7,179 nucleotides of DNA from CBDUXZ01 sp965371325 [NCBI: uncultured bacterium] (GTDB lineage Bacteria; JAUYMQ01): the NCBI GenBank assembly GCA_965371325.1, contig CBDUXZ010000095.1:1-7179 (forward strand). The letters are read 5' to 3'. The notes under the pieces are model-generated. The model did no database searches. It saw only the letters and a program-made list of their open reading frames with translations, and had not been told where the DNA came from. The position numbers were made by a program, and so were the translations under genes. Below, piece after piece: positions 1-5,453 of this stretch (the first letter of the stretch is position 1; each line of letters starts with the position of its first letter).

Positions 1-455
1 CCCGGGTCCGAACCGCCGTCATCCCCCCCGACGACCGTGCCAGGCGTCTCTCGCCCACCGAAGCGGCCGCGAACGGTGGCGATCCCCTCCGCGATCGGTT
101 TCCCCTGATCGCTGGTGATCTGCACCTTGGTGTGGCAGATCTCCTTCCCCTTCCTCAGCAGGCGGGCATCGCCGACGATGGCCTGATCGATGGCCGCCGC
201 GAGATAATTCACCTGAAGCGCACAGGTATGCCAGGGCGCGGCATCCTCTCCGAGCGCAAGTCTCGCTACGGCGTGGCCACCCAGGCCGATCATGGAAGCG
301 GCGACACCGCCGTGAAGCACCTTACCCGGGTTCGAATTCTCATCCTTATAAGGAAGTGTAAAGCGCGCCGATGTCTCGGAGAGCGAATCGACCTGTACGC
401 CGAGCGCTTTACTGTAGGGGGCTTTCTCCAGCCAGGTTTTTACCGACGCCTGCAT
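1..455 (-). CDS. PaaI-like hotdog-fold acyl-CoA thioesterase, partial (3' end outside window)
   Basis: About 151 codons are visible before the gene leaves the window. Hotdog thioesterases of the PaaI/4HBT type hydrolyse acyl-CoA to free acid and CoA in the cytoplasm. The visible protein has the family layout: an N-terminal helix, a first strand region ending ENSNPG, an HGG motif at residues 48-50 heading the long hotdog helix, then strands (CALQVNYLA near 74-82; KEICHTKVQI and EGIATVRGRF further on). The position seven residues after HGG is usually a catalytic Asp or Glu; here it is Gly57. The last visible residues after GRF are a glycine-rich tail (GGRETPG, GGDDGG), so the stop is probably near. 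The ATG start lies 4 bp after the stop of the dehydrogenase gene. A GGAAGGG ribosome binding site, 9 bp from the ATG, sits inside that gene's end, so the two are probably co-transcribed and translationally coupled. The fold is a confident call; the substrate is unknown. Confidence 0.85.
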   Translation of the reverse strand, partial: MQASVKTWLEKAPYSKALGVQVDSLSETSARFTLPYKDENSNPGKVLHGGVAASMIGLGGHAVARLALGEDAAPWHTCALQVNYLAAAIDQAIVGDARLLRKGKEICHTKVQITSDQGKPIAEGIATVRGRFGGRETPGTVVGGDDGGSDP

Positions 456-459
456 TTCC

Positions 460-1563
460 TCAGTCCCTTCCGGGGAGCAAAGCGCAGTGAATTGCTCTGT
501 CCGCAGGGATCTCGCCGGCCAGCGTCATGATCGCCCGCTCGGCCTCCTTGAGGCCAAACTCATGGGTGTGCATCTTCCCGATCGGAACCCTCCCCGATTC
601 GATCAGACGGATGGCTTGCTCGTAGGCCTCGAAGGTGACCCCGAAGACGCCGCGGATCGTGATCTCCTTGATGACGACCTTGTCCGAAACGAAATCCGTT
701 AGCGGCTTGAAACCCTTGACCCCGGCGAGAACGATGGTGCCGCCCATTGTCACGTAATCGACCGCCGCCACCACGGGTTCGGTGGCGTAGGAGGTGACTT
801 CGACCACCACATCCGCGCCTCTCCCATCCGTGATTTCCTGCACGCGGTCACGGACGTCTTCGCGCTCGACATCGAGGGTATGATCGGCGCCAAATTCGCG
901 CGCGAGGGAGAGCTTGTGCGCGTCTCCAGAAAGCCCGGTGACGATGATCGTGCCCGCGCCCGCCTGACGGCAGGCGATGACGCTCGCAAGCCCCCGCTGT
1001 CCCGGTCCGAGGATCAGCACCGTGTCGCCCGGTTTCGTCTTCGGTACGTCCACGGCCCACCGAAATCCCGCGCCAAGGGGATTGAAGAGCACCGCGAGCT
1101 CGGGCGGAACCGACTTGTCCATTTTGTGGACGATCGCGTCCCGGTGGAGGTAAAGGTGCTCCGCGTAACCGCCCCAGAGGCCCGGGGGAACCGACAGGGG
1201 GATGTAGGAATAAACGCGAAAGCCACCGGCGTTGCGGCAGAGCTGGTAGACCCCGCCGAGGCATCTCGGGCAGGTATGGCAGGGGAGCATTGCCTCGACC
1301 GCGACCCGATCCCCCGCATCCACGCCCCAGCGTTTCGCCGCGCCGTCTCCTATTTTCTCGATGATTCCAACGGGCTCGTGTCCGGGGATGACGGGAAGCG
1401 TTACCGGGAGGAGGCCCGAGAACTGTTCGTGATCGCTTCCGCAGATTCCGCACGCCTCCACCCGGAGGAGGGCATCATCGTGCCCGATCTCCGGAAGCGG
1501 GAGCGTCCGGGGCTCCAGCTTCCGGGGTGCGGTCTGGACCATTGCGAAAGTCGTCTTCGCCAT
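460..1563 (-). CDS. Zinc-dependent alcohol dehydrogenase-like oxidoreductase (MDR superfamily)
   Basis: This is a 367-aa protein (numbered from the chosen start MAKTTFAM), the usual MDR length. MDR enzymes oxidise alcohols or polyols to carbonyls with NAD(P)+ in the cytosol. The GroES-like N-terminal domain carries the catalytic-zinc motif CGICGSDHE (Cys41) and GHE (His62, Glu63). The structural-zinc lobe has Cys95, Cys98, Cys101 and Cys109. The Rossmann nucleotide-binding loop reads GPGQRG (186-191), and a GGYAEH motif lies between. The usual third zinc ligand (Cys, or Glu of an EPL motif) is replaced by Asn161 in FNPLGAG. Three starts are possible: 1602, 1566 and 1563. GGGAG lies 4 bp from the 1566 ATG and 7 bp from the 1563 ATG, while the 1602 ATG has no binding site, so I chose 1563. 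The gene heads a leftward unit with the thioesterase and is divergent from the thiolase gene. The acyl-CoA context suggests a lipid-derived substrate, which is inference. Confidence 0.92.
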   Translation of the reverse strand: MAKTTFAMVQTAPRKLEPRTLPLPEIGHDDALLRVEACGICGSDHEQFSGLLPVTLPVIPGHEPVGIIEKIGDGAAKRWGVDAGDRVAVEAMLPCHTCPRCLGGVYQLCRNAGGFRVYSYIPLSVPPGLWGGYAEHLYLHRDAIVHKMDKSVPPELAVLFNPLGAGFRWAVDVPKTKPGDTVLILGPGQRGLASVIACRQAGAGTIIVTGLSGDAHKLSLAREFGADHTLDVEREDVRDRVQEITDGRGADVVVEVTSYATEPVVAAVDYVTMGGTIVLAGVKGFKPLTDFVSDKVVIKEITIRGVFGVTFEAYEQAIRLIESGRVPIGKMHTHEFGLKEAERAIMTLAGEIPADRAIHCALLPGRD

Positions 1564-1603
1564 CATGAATCTCCCGGCTCCCGCTAAAGTGACCCAATTC
1601 ATT

Positions 1604-1644
1604 AAGTACGCTAACGTCTGGGAAGCCGATACGTCACCGTACTT
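1604..1644. repeat. Spaced inverted repeat AAGTACG...CGTACTT, possible operator
   Basis: A 7-bp perfect inverted repeat has its arms at 1604-1610 and 1638-1644, separated by 27 bp. It lies 41 bp upstream of the dehydrogenase start in the divergent region. The spacing is long for a single-dimer operator, so it may be chance; it is listed only because it falls where a regulator of both units would bind. Confidence 0.25.
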
Positions 1645-1716
1645 GTGAACTGGACCGCTCAGGCTTGATCCAAATGCCCCGGGGAGTCAAGCGCGGGGAG
1701 ACGGGCGGGGGGAGCA

Positions 1717-1747
1717 TTGACCCCGGCGGGTACCCCCGCGATATAAT
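1717..1747 (+). promoter_or_regulatory. Putative sigma-70 promoter of the thiolase-DUF35 unit, 19-bp spacer with dyad
   Basis: TTGACC at 1717-1722 (5 of 6 match to the -35 consensus) is followed after 19 bp by a perfect TATAAT at 1742-1747, conspicuous in GC-rich DNA. The spacer is centred on the palindrome GGGTACCC (1728-1735), and GCGGG/CCCGC arms (1726-1730, 1735-1739) overlap it. A 19-bp spacer with a centred dyad is the known geometry of promoters activated by MerR-family regulators. A transcript would begin near 1754, upstream of the thiolase start chosen here. No MerR gene is in the window. Confidence 0.5.
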
Positions 1748-1816
1748 GAGTTGGTCAAATTTCGTCGTTTTCGTCAGGATTGGGAGGGAGAGTTCAGGCT
1801 CCCGGAACCCGAGAGC

Positions 1817-3034
1817 GTGTCCTTGGCTGCTTCGTCTCGTATTGACAGTGAAATCCAGCGCGCGGGAATCATCGGCTGGTCGATGACGAAGGTCGGCGAA
1901 TATCCGGAGAAGAGCTACCTCGATCTGCTTCTGGAGAATATCCGGGGCGCGGTGATCGACGCCGGGCTTGGATTCGGGCAGGTTGACGGTTTGTATGTAA
2001 CACCCGACGACTTCGGGGCGCGTTCGACCCCGATGCTTGCCACCCGGCTCCCCGAGATTCTGGGAACATCCACGCGGACATTGTCGCTTGTCGACTGCGG
2101 CGGAATGACCGGGGCACTCGCGATCAAGTCGGCCGTTCAGGACCTCCGCACCGGGCAGGCGGATGTGGCCGTCGTCGCGGCCGGAAGCAAGACTGCCAAG
2201 TCGGCGCTCAAGGGCGATCCGCGGATCCTTCTCGATCGCATGATCCACCTGCAGCTCTCCATCATGGGGCCCTGGATTTTTCCCTACTCCGCCGGCGCCC
2301 CTGTTCCGCTATACGCCATGGCGACCCAGCGCTACATGCGTGAGTACGGTGTGAGTGCTGAAACAATCGCAACCGTTCCGGTCGTGCTCCGCAAGAATGC
2401 CGCGGCCAACCCCGCCGCTCAATTCAGGGATCCGATCACAGTCGAGGACGTTTTGTCCTCGAAAATGATCTCACCCCCCATCCATCTCCTCGAGTGCTGC
2501 TCCATGTCGGAGACGGGAGGGGCGATTGTTCTGGCTTCGGAGGGGGCGGTAAGACGGTTGGGAAAGGACGCCGTCTGGGTGACCGGAATGGGTGAATGGC
2601 ATGCGCCGACCCACTTCACGCCGGCCCAGGGATGCATCGAGCGGTTCCCGGCTGTCGCGCGATCGGGCGCAGAGGCTTACGCGCGCGCGGGCGTGACGCC
2701 CGGCGATATTGATGTTGCCGAGATCTACGGCGCCTTCGCGGCGACGGAGCTCATCGCCTACGAAGACATTGGATTTTTTCCCGAGGGGAAGGCGGGATCG
2801 GCTGTCGCGGCGGGCGCCACGCGTCCGGGCGGGCGGCCCGTCATCAATCCGAGCGGCGGGCGGCTTTCGCTGGGCCACGCTCCCGTCGTGACGCCAATTC
2901 TGGAGACAATCGAGGTTGCATCCCAGCTCGCCGGGCGCGCGGGGGAGCGGCAGGTCAGCCCCGCCCGCGTTGGCCTCGTTCAGGCAGAGCACGGTATGGT
3001 TAACGGGAGTCTGGTTATGGTGCTGGAGGTGTAG
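1817..3034 (+). CDS. Thiolase family protein, SCP2/nondecarboxylating thiolase-like
   Basis: This is a 405-aa thiolase-fold protein counted from the GTG at 1817. Such proteins cleave or form C-C bonds on acyl-CoA; members paired with DUF35 proteins act as thiolases or, in steroid side-chain breakdown (Ltp2 type), as retro-aldolases. The N-terminal repeat begins AGIIGWSMTKVGEY. The nucleophile-position Cys94 sits in LVDCGGMTGA, with the usual helix and QADVAVVAAG strand after it. The C-terminal half shows DVAEIYGAFAATEL and EDIGFFPEGKAG, typical of SCP2-type members, then NPSGGRLSLGHAP with catalytic-position His354, and EHGMVNG (His392) where SCP2 thiolases have HNxGxGG. The frame is open to a TTG at 1751, but that lies at the putative transcription start, has no binding site, and its first 22 codons resemble neither the family nor the gene's codon use. 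GTG 1817 or TTG 1823 (GAGAG 7 bp upstream) fits better; the start remains uncertain. The DUF35 gene follows 2 bp after the stop. Confidence 0.9.
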   Translation: MSLAASSRIDSEIQRAGIIGWSMTKVGEYPEKSYLDLLLENIRGAVIDAGLGFGQVDGLYVTPDDFGARSTPMLATRLPEILGTSTRTLSLVDCGGMTGALAIKSAVQDLRTGQADVAVVAAGSKTAKSALKGDPRILLDRMIHLQLSIMGPWIFPYSAGAPVPLYAMATQRYMREYGVSAETIATVPVVLRKNAAANPAAQFRDPITVEDVLSSKMISPPIHLLECCSMSETGGAIVLASEGAVRRLGKDAVWVTGMGEWHAPTHFTPAQGCIERFPAVARSGAEAYARAGVTPGDIDVAEIYGAFAATELIAYEDIGFFPEGKAGSAVAAGATRPGGRPVINPSGGRLSLGHAPVVTPILETIEVASQLAGRAGERQVSPARVGLVQAEHGMVNGSLVMVLEV

Positions 3035-3036
3035 GT

Positions 3037-3480
3037 ATGTCGGACGGCATGGCGGAACACCTTTGGGAAACCGTTGAAGGCGCTCTCGCGCATCACTGCG
3101 ATGAAACGGCTCGGACCTTCTATGCGAAGCTTCGCGAACGCAGGATTTCGACCACCCGGTGCGACAGCTGCGGCATCCTGTCGTTTCCCCCGCGGGCCGT
3201 CTGCGCCAGCTGTTCGGAGGGCGATGCATCGAGGGGGGGCGCGGTGACGTGGGTCGATCTTTCGGGGCGCGGCACCCTTCATGCCTTCTCACAGAACCAT
3301 CAGGCCATATTCTTCGGAAAGCCGGATGTGATTGGGCTCGTGGATCTGGAGGAGGGCTGCGGCCGATTGCTAAGCCGCATTGACGCGCCGATTGACCAGC
3401 TGCGGATCGGTCAACCGCTCGTGGTTGACTTCATGGATCTTCCAGGTGGTTTCGTGTTGCACCAGTTTCGCCCGGCGTAA
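3037..3480 (+). CDS. DUF35 Zn-ribbon/OB-fold protein, thiolase partner
   Basis: This 147-aa protein has the standard DUF35 build. An amphipathic N-terminal helix (about 24-36, TARTFYAKLRERR) leads to a rubredoxin-like zinc ribbon with Cys42, Cys45, Cys56 and Cys59 (CDSC...CASC, with PPR between the knuckles), then an OB-fold from about 68 (VTWVDLSGRGTLHAF) to the end (GQPLVVDFMDLPGGFVLHQF). DUF35 proteins bind thiolase-superfamily partners and form part of the CoA-substrate site in thiolase/HMG-CoA synthase complexes and in the Ltp2-ChsH2 aldolase. The gene begins 2 bp after the thiolase stop with GGAGG 7 bp ahead of the ATG, so the two are almost surely translated together and form one complex. 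It ends tail-to-tail with the PEP-CTERM gene: the two TAA codons are one base apart. Confidence 0.93.
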   Translation: MSDGMAEHLWETVEGALAHHCDETARTFYAKLRERRISTTRCDSCGILSFPPRAVCASCSEGDASRGGAVTWVDLSGRGTLHAFSQNHQAIFFGKPDVIGLVDLEEGCGRLLSRIDAPIDQLRIGQPLVVDFMDLPGGFVLHQFRPA

Positions 3481-3481
3481 C

Positions 3482-4489
3482 TTATTTCCTGAACCGCCGC
3501 CGCCGGCCGAAGCCCACGAGATTGACCAGACCCGTTCCGAGGAGCAGGAGCGTCGCCGGCTCGGGAATGATCTGGGGCGGGAACCCTCCGTCTGGAGGGG
3601 CGAAGTCGCTGTCGCCCTTGTTCTCACCGACGCCCTGGAACCTCACGATAAACCCTTCCGGATCCTGACCGGTGCCGCCCGTGGAGAGCTCGGCGAGGAA
3701 GCTGTTGATGTTCAGCAGATCCAGGTCCGTCCCCGTCAGGCCGAAGGTGAAGGTTCCATTGAAGCCCGGATCAATTCCGCCCTTGGGCGAGCCGCCGTTG
3801 ATATTACCGCCGCCACCGCCGCTTGCCGAAGCCTGCGCCATGGCGACGCTGGCCTGATCCAGCTTGGCCTGTTCCTTCTGAAGCTTTTTCGCCAGCTTAT
3901 CGATGTTCTTCTGGATGCCGAGAGCCAGCGCGGCGTTGTATGCCGCCTGGGTTTTCGCCATCTTCGCTTGTGCCTGGGCCATCTTCTTTTCGAGCTTCGA
4001 GAGATTGTTCTTGTTCTGCTTGTTTTTCTTCTTGTTCTTGTTCTTTGAGGAAAGCGATAGGCTGCTCGCCGACATCGCCCCCGGGATATTTTTCGCATTG
4101 CCGTTGGTGACGCCGAGATCAAAGCCCGCAAAGGGCCCGGCGTCGACGTTGTCCGGAATCAGGAATGCGCTGAAATTCTTAGCCCCTGAATCGGTGGATA
4201 AGAAGGAGAAGCTCGTGAGCCCCGTCACGGTGGTCGGCACGTTGAAGGCCAGTCCGGTGACAGCCCCGTTCGTGGGCGGGCTCGGCGTCGTGTTTATCAC
4301 CATCAGCGTAATAGTCGCCTCGGTGGAGGTGGACGAGCTGTAGAGCGCTTCAATGGTGGCCGTCACCCCCGTTCCTGCGAAGCCTGAGACACTGAAGGAG
4401 ACGGCGTTGGCCGCCCCTGGTCCTAAGAGAATGAGTCCGGCGGCCAGTAGGATTGACGACACAGTTGTTAACACGCGGACGTATTTCAT
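3482..4489 (-). CDS. PEP-CTERM sorting domain protein with coiled-coil insert
   Basis: This 335-aa exported protein has a signal peptide at residues 1-29 (Lys2/Arg5, hydrophobic core ILLAAGLILL, predicted cleavage after ANA). A Ser/Thr-rich beta region spans about 30-138 and a second about 238-295 (GTFTFGLTGTDLDLL, FLAEL, FIVRFQGVG). The C-terminal sorting signal starts PEP at 309-311, followed by a hydrophobic helix and the basic end RRRRFRK. PEP-CTERM proteins are processed by exosortase and delivered to the outer surface or EPS matrix. The beta regions read as one domain seen in other PEP-CTERM proteins, split here by residues about 140-233: a Lys/Asn run (149-162), two similar helices (163-189 and 196-222) and a Gly-rich linker. 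GAGGAG lies 10 bp upstream of the ATG. No exosortase gene is nearby, which is common for scattered PEP-CTERM substrates. Ligand and exact role are unknown. Confidence 0.92.
   Translation of the reverse strand: MKYVRVLTTVSSILLAAGLILLGPGAANAVSFSVSGFAGTGVTATIEALYSSSTSTEATITLMVINTTPSPPTNGAVTGLAFNVPTTVTGLTSFSFLSTDSGAKNFSAFLIPDNVDAGPFAGFDLGVTNGNAKNIPGAMSASSLSLSSKNKNKKKNKQNKNNLSKLEKKMAQAQAKMAKTQAAYNAALALGIQKNIDKLAKKLQKEQAKLDQASVAMAQASASGGGGGNINGGSPKGGIDPGFNGTFTFGLTGTDLDLLNINSFLAELSTGGTGQDPEGFIVRFQGVGENKGDSDFAPPDGGFPPQIIPEPATLLLLGTGLVNLVGFGRRRRFRK
4004..4045 (-). repeat. Low-complexity Lys/Asn-coding tract (AAGAAC-type repeat)
   Basis: Codons 149-162 of the PEP-CTERM gene consist almost only of AAG, AAA and AAC, so the DNA is a degenerate AAGAAC repeat on the minus strand, A/G-rich and out of keeping with the GC-rich surroundings. 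It encodes a strongly basic linker just before the coiled coil. Such tracts can change length by slippage; changes in multiples of six keep frame. Confidence 0.6.
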
Positions 4490-4712
4490 ACGTACACATC
4501 TCCTCAGGCAAGGATTACTGCTCCAAGTTCTCGGGGGTTTAGTGGTGAGGAGGGATGCGAAGTGTCACCAGCGCTGTCGCTTTTCTTGCAATGCTCAATG
4601 CTTCAACCATCCCGAAGCCGGTTGGATTCATGGAATTCCGGAACTGCGGAAGCGAGGCGCGCTTCTGGATGCGGTTCTTTGGCGGGCTTGACGGTGCGAG
4701 AAGTAGCAGCTG
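4490..4712 (-). other. Intergenic region upstream of the PEP-CTERM gene
   Basis: These 223 bp lie between the stop of the downstream receiver-PilZ gene and the PEP-CTERM start. I see the GAGGAG ribosome binding site at about 4500-4505 but no convincing sigma-70 promoter, no GG-N10-GC sigma-54 element and no T-tailed terminator. A 12-bp palindrome TAGCAGCTGCTA (4704-4715) overlaps the stop of the receiver gene. Confidence 0.4.
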
Positions 4713-5453
4713 CTAGTAGCGCGCAAGCTCGGCGTTGACGTAGTTCTCGATTGCGGCTCTGTGCGCGGGGCGGAGACTCTTGAAGACGATTCCCATGCCC
4801 TGGGAGTAGTGTGCGGCTGAGCCGGATTTTTTCTGGTTCTCCCAGACAACATGGGCACGGGTAAGGACAGTCGGACCATCGGGAAGCGGGAAGGTGAGGA
4901 GAAGCTCGCTGCCGGCCTCCGAGAGGGAAGGCGTGCTCAGGAACGCCCCGCTGGAGGATATGTTCGCCAGGACGCCGCGCTGCGGGACCCCGTCAGGGCG
5001 GCTGAATTCAGCCGGGAGATGGGTGGGTACACGGGCTGCGGGAGGCTTGCCCGCAACCGGTCGGAAGCCGTCAAGGTATTTATTGAAAATAAAGGCAAAC
5101 TGGTCGAGGCTGGATGATTTTTCCAGAACCACATCGAAGCCGCGGGCCGCAGGCCCGTCCGGAAAATCGGAGTGCCGGAACACACCGGTGAACCCGATAA
5201 TGGGGACATCCCTGGTCACGCTGTCCGAGCGCAGGAATCTGGCCACCTCGAAGCCGTCGATGCCGGGCATGACCAGATCAATGATTAAAAGATCCACGGG
5301 ACGTTCGCGGTTCATGCAGAGATCAATGACGTCTCCGCCGTTGGAGGCGGTAATCACCTCGCAGCCGCTCCGCTCAACCAAGGGGACAATCTTTTCCCGC
5401 CAGAAACTGGAATCGTCCGCCACAACCACCCGCTGAATCGCGTCGGACGTCAT
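4713..5453 (-). CDS. Response regulator: receiver domain plus PilZ-like (TIGR02266-type) domain
   Basis: This 246-aa protein is a CheY-like receiver (about 8-128) followed by a PilZ-like domain (about 139-243). The receiver has the acidic pair Asp13/Asp14, phospho-acceptor Asp59 in LLIIDLVMPGIDG, Thr89 and Lys112, so it should accept phosphate. The PilZ part reads ARVPTHLPAEF, then NISSSGAFLSTP, LPDGP, AHVVW and GMGIVF, which fits the Myxococcus-type PilZ subgroup. The c-di-GMP signature is incomplete: the second Arg of RxxxR is His145 and the Asp of DxSxxG is Asn164, so c-di-GMP binding is doubtful. The frame is open upstream to 5723, but that extension is Arg-rich and antisense-like in composition. 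The ATG at 5453 overlaps the preceding gene's stop by ATGA and has GGGAGG 7 bp upstream. Output is probably protein-protein contact, since there is no DNA-binding domain. No cognate kinase is in the window. Confidence 0.9.
   Translation of the reverse strand: MTSDAIQRVVVADDSSFWREKIVPLVERSGCEVITASNGGDVIDLCMNRERPVDLLIIDLVMPGIDGFEVARFLRSDSVTRDVPIIGFTGVFRHSDFPDGPAARGFDVVLEKSSSLDQFAFIFNKYLDGFRPVAGKPPAARVPTHLPAEFSRPDGVPQRGVLANISSSGAFLSTPSLSEAGSELLLTFPLPDGPTVLTRAHVVWENQKKSGSAAHYSQGMGIVFKSLRPAHRAAIENYVNAELARY

Larger units (their letters stand above)
1564..1816. other. Divergent intergenic region between dehydrogenase and thiolase genes
   Basis: About 250 bp separate two genes transcribed away from each other, so this stretch should hold both promoters and any shared operator. 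Rightward it holds a promoter-like element (1717-1747) and, at 1782-1792, a purine-rich GGGAGGGAGAG that looks like a ribosome binding site but is not followed by a start codon at normal distance. Leftward I see no convincing -35/-10 pair, only the GGGAG site for the dehydrogenase at about 1571-1575. A spaced inverted repeat AAGTACG/CGTACTT lies at 1604-1644. Confidence 0.6.

Noticed and set aside
848-1453. Long open frame (201 codons) on the minus strand overlapping the dehydrogenase
   Set aside because: It is in another frame of the same strand as the MDR gene and gives an Arg/Pro-rich product without any domain; a shadow of GC-rich codons.
2471-3292. 273-codon minus-strand frame opposite the thiolase and DUF35 genes
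   Set aside because: Product is low-complexity Arg/Pro-rich, and both genes on the other strand have clear family motifs.
3380-4048. 222-codon plus-strand frame crossing the DUF35 end and the PEP-CTERM gene
   Set aside because: Its leucine-rich hydrophobic end is simply the antisense of the Lys/Asn tract and coiled coil; no start site or homology.
4539-4631. 30-codon minus-strand frame upstream of the PEP-CTERM gene
   Set aside because: Poor ribosome binding site and no recognisable feature; chance is more likely.
4490-4712. Sigma-54 promoter for the PEP-CTERM gene, as seen for some PEP-CTERM systems
   Set aside because: I looked for GG-N10-GC with TGGCAC/TTGC context; candidate pairs had 9, 12 or 13 bp between GG and GC.
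4704-4715. Palindrome TAGCAGCTGCTA as a terminator for the receiver-PilZ unit
   Set aside because: It has no loop and no T tract, and overlaps the stop codon; more likely coincidence.
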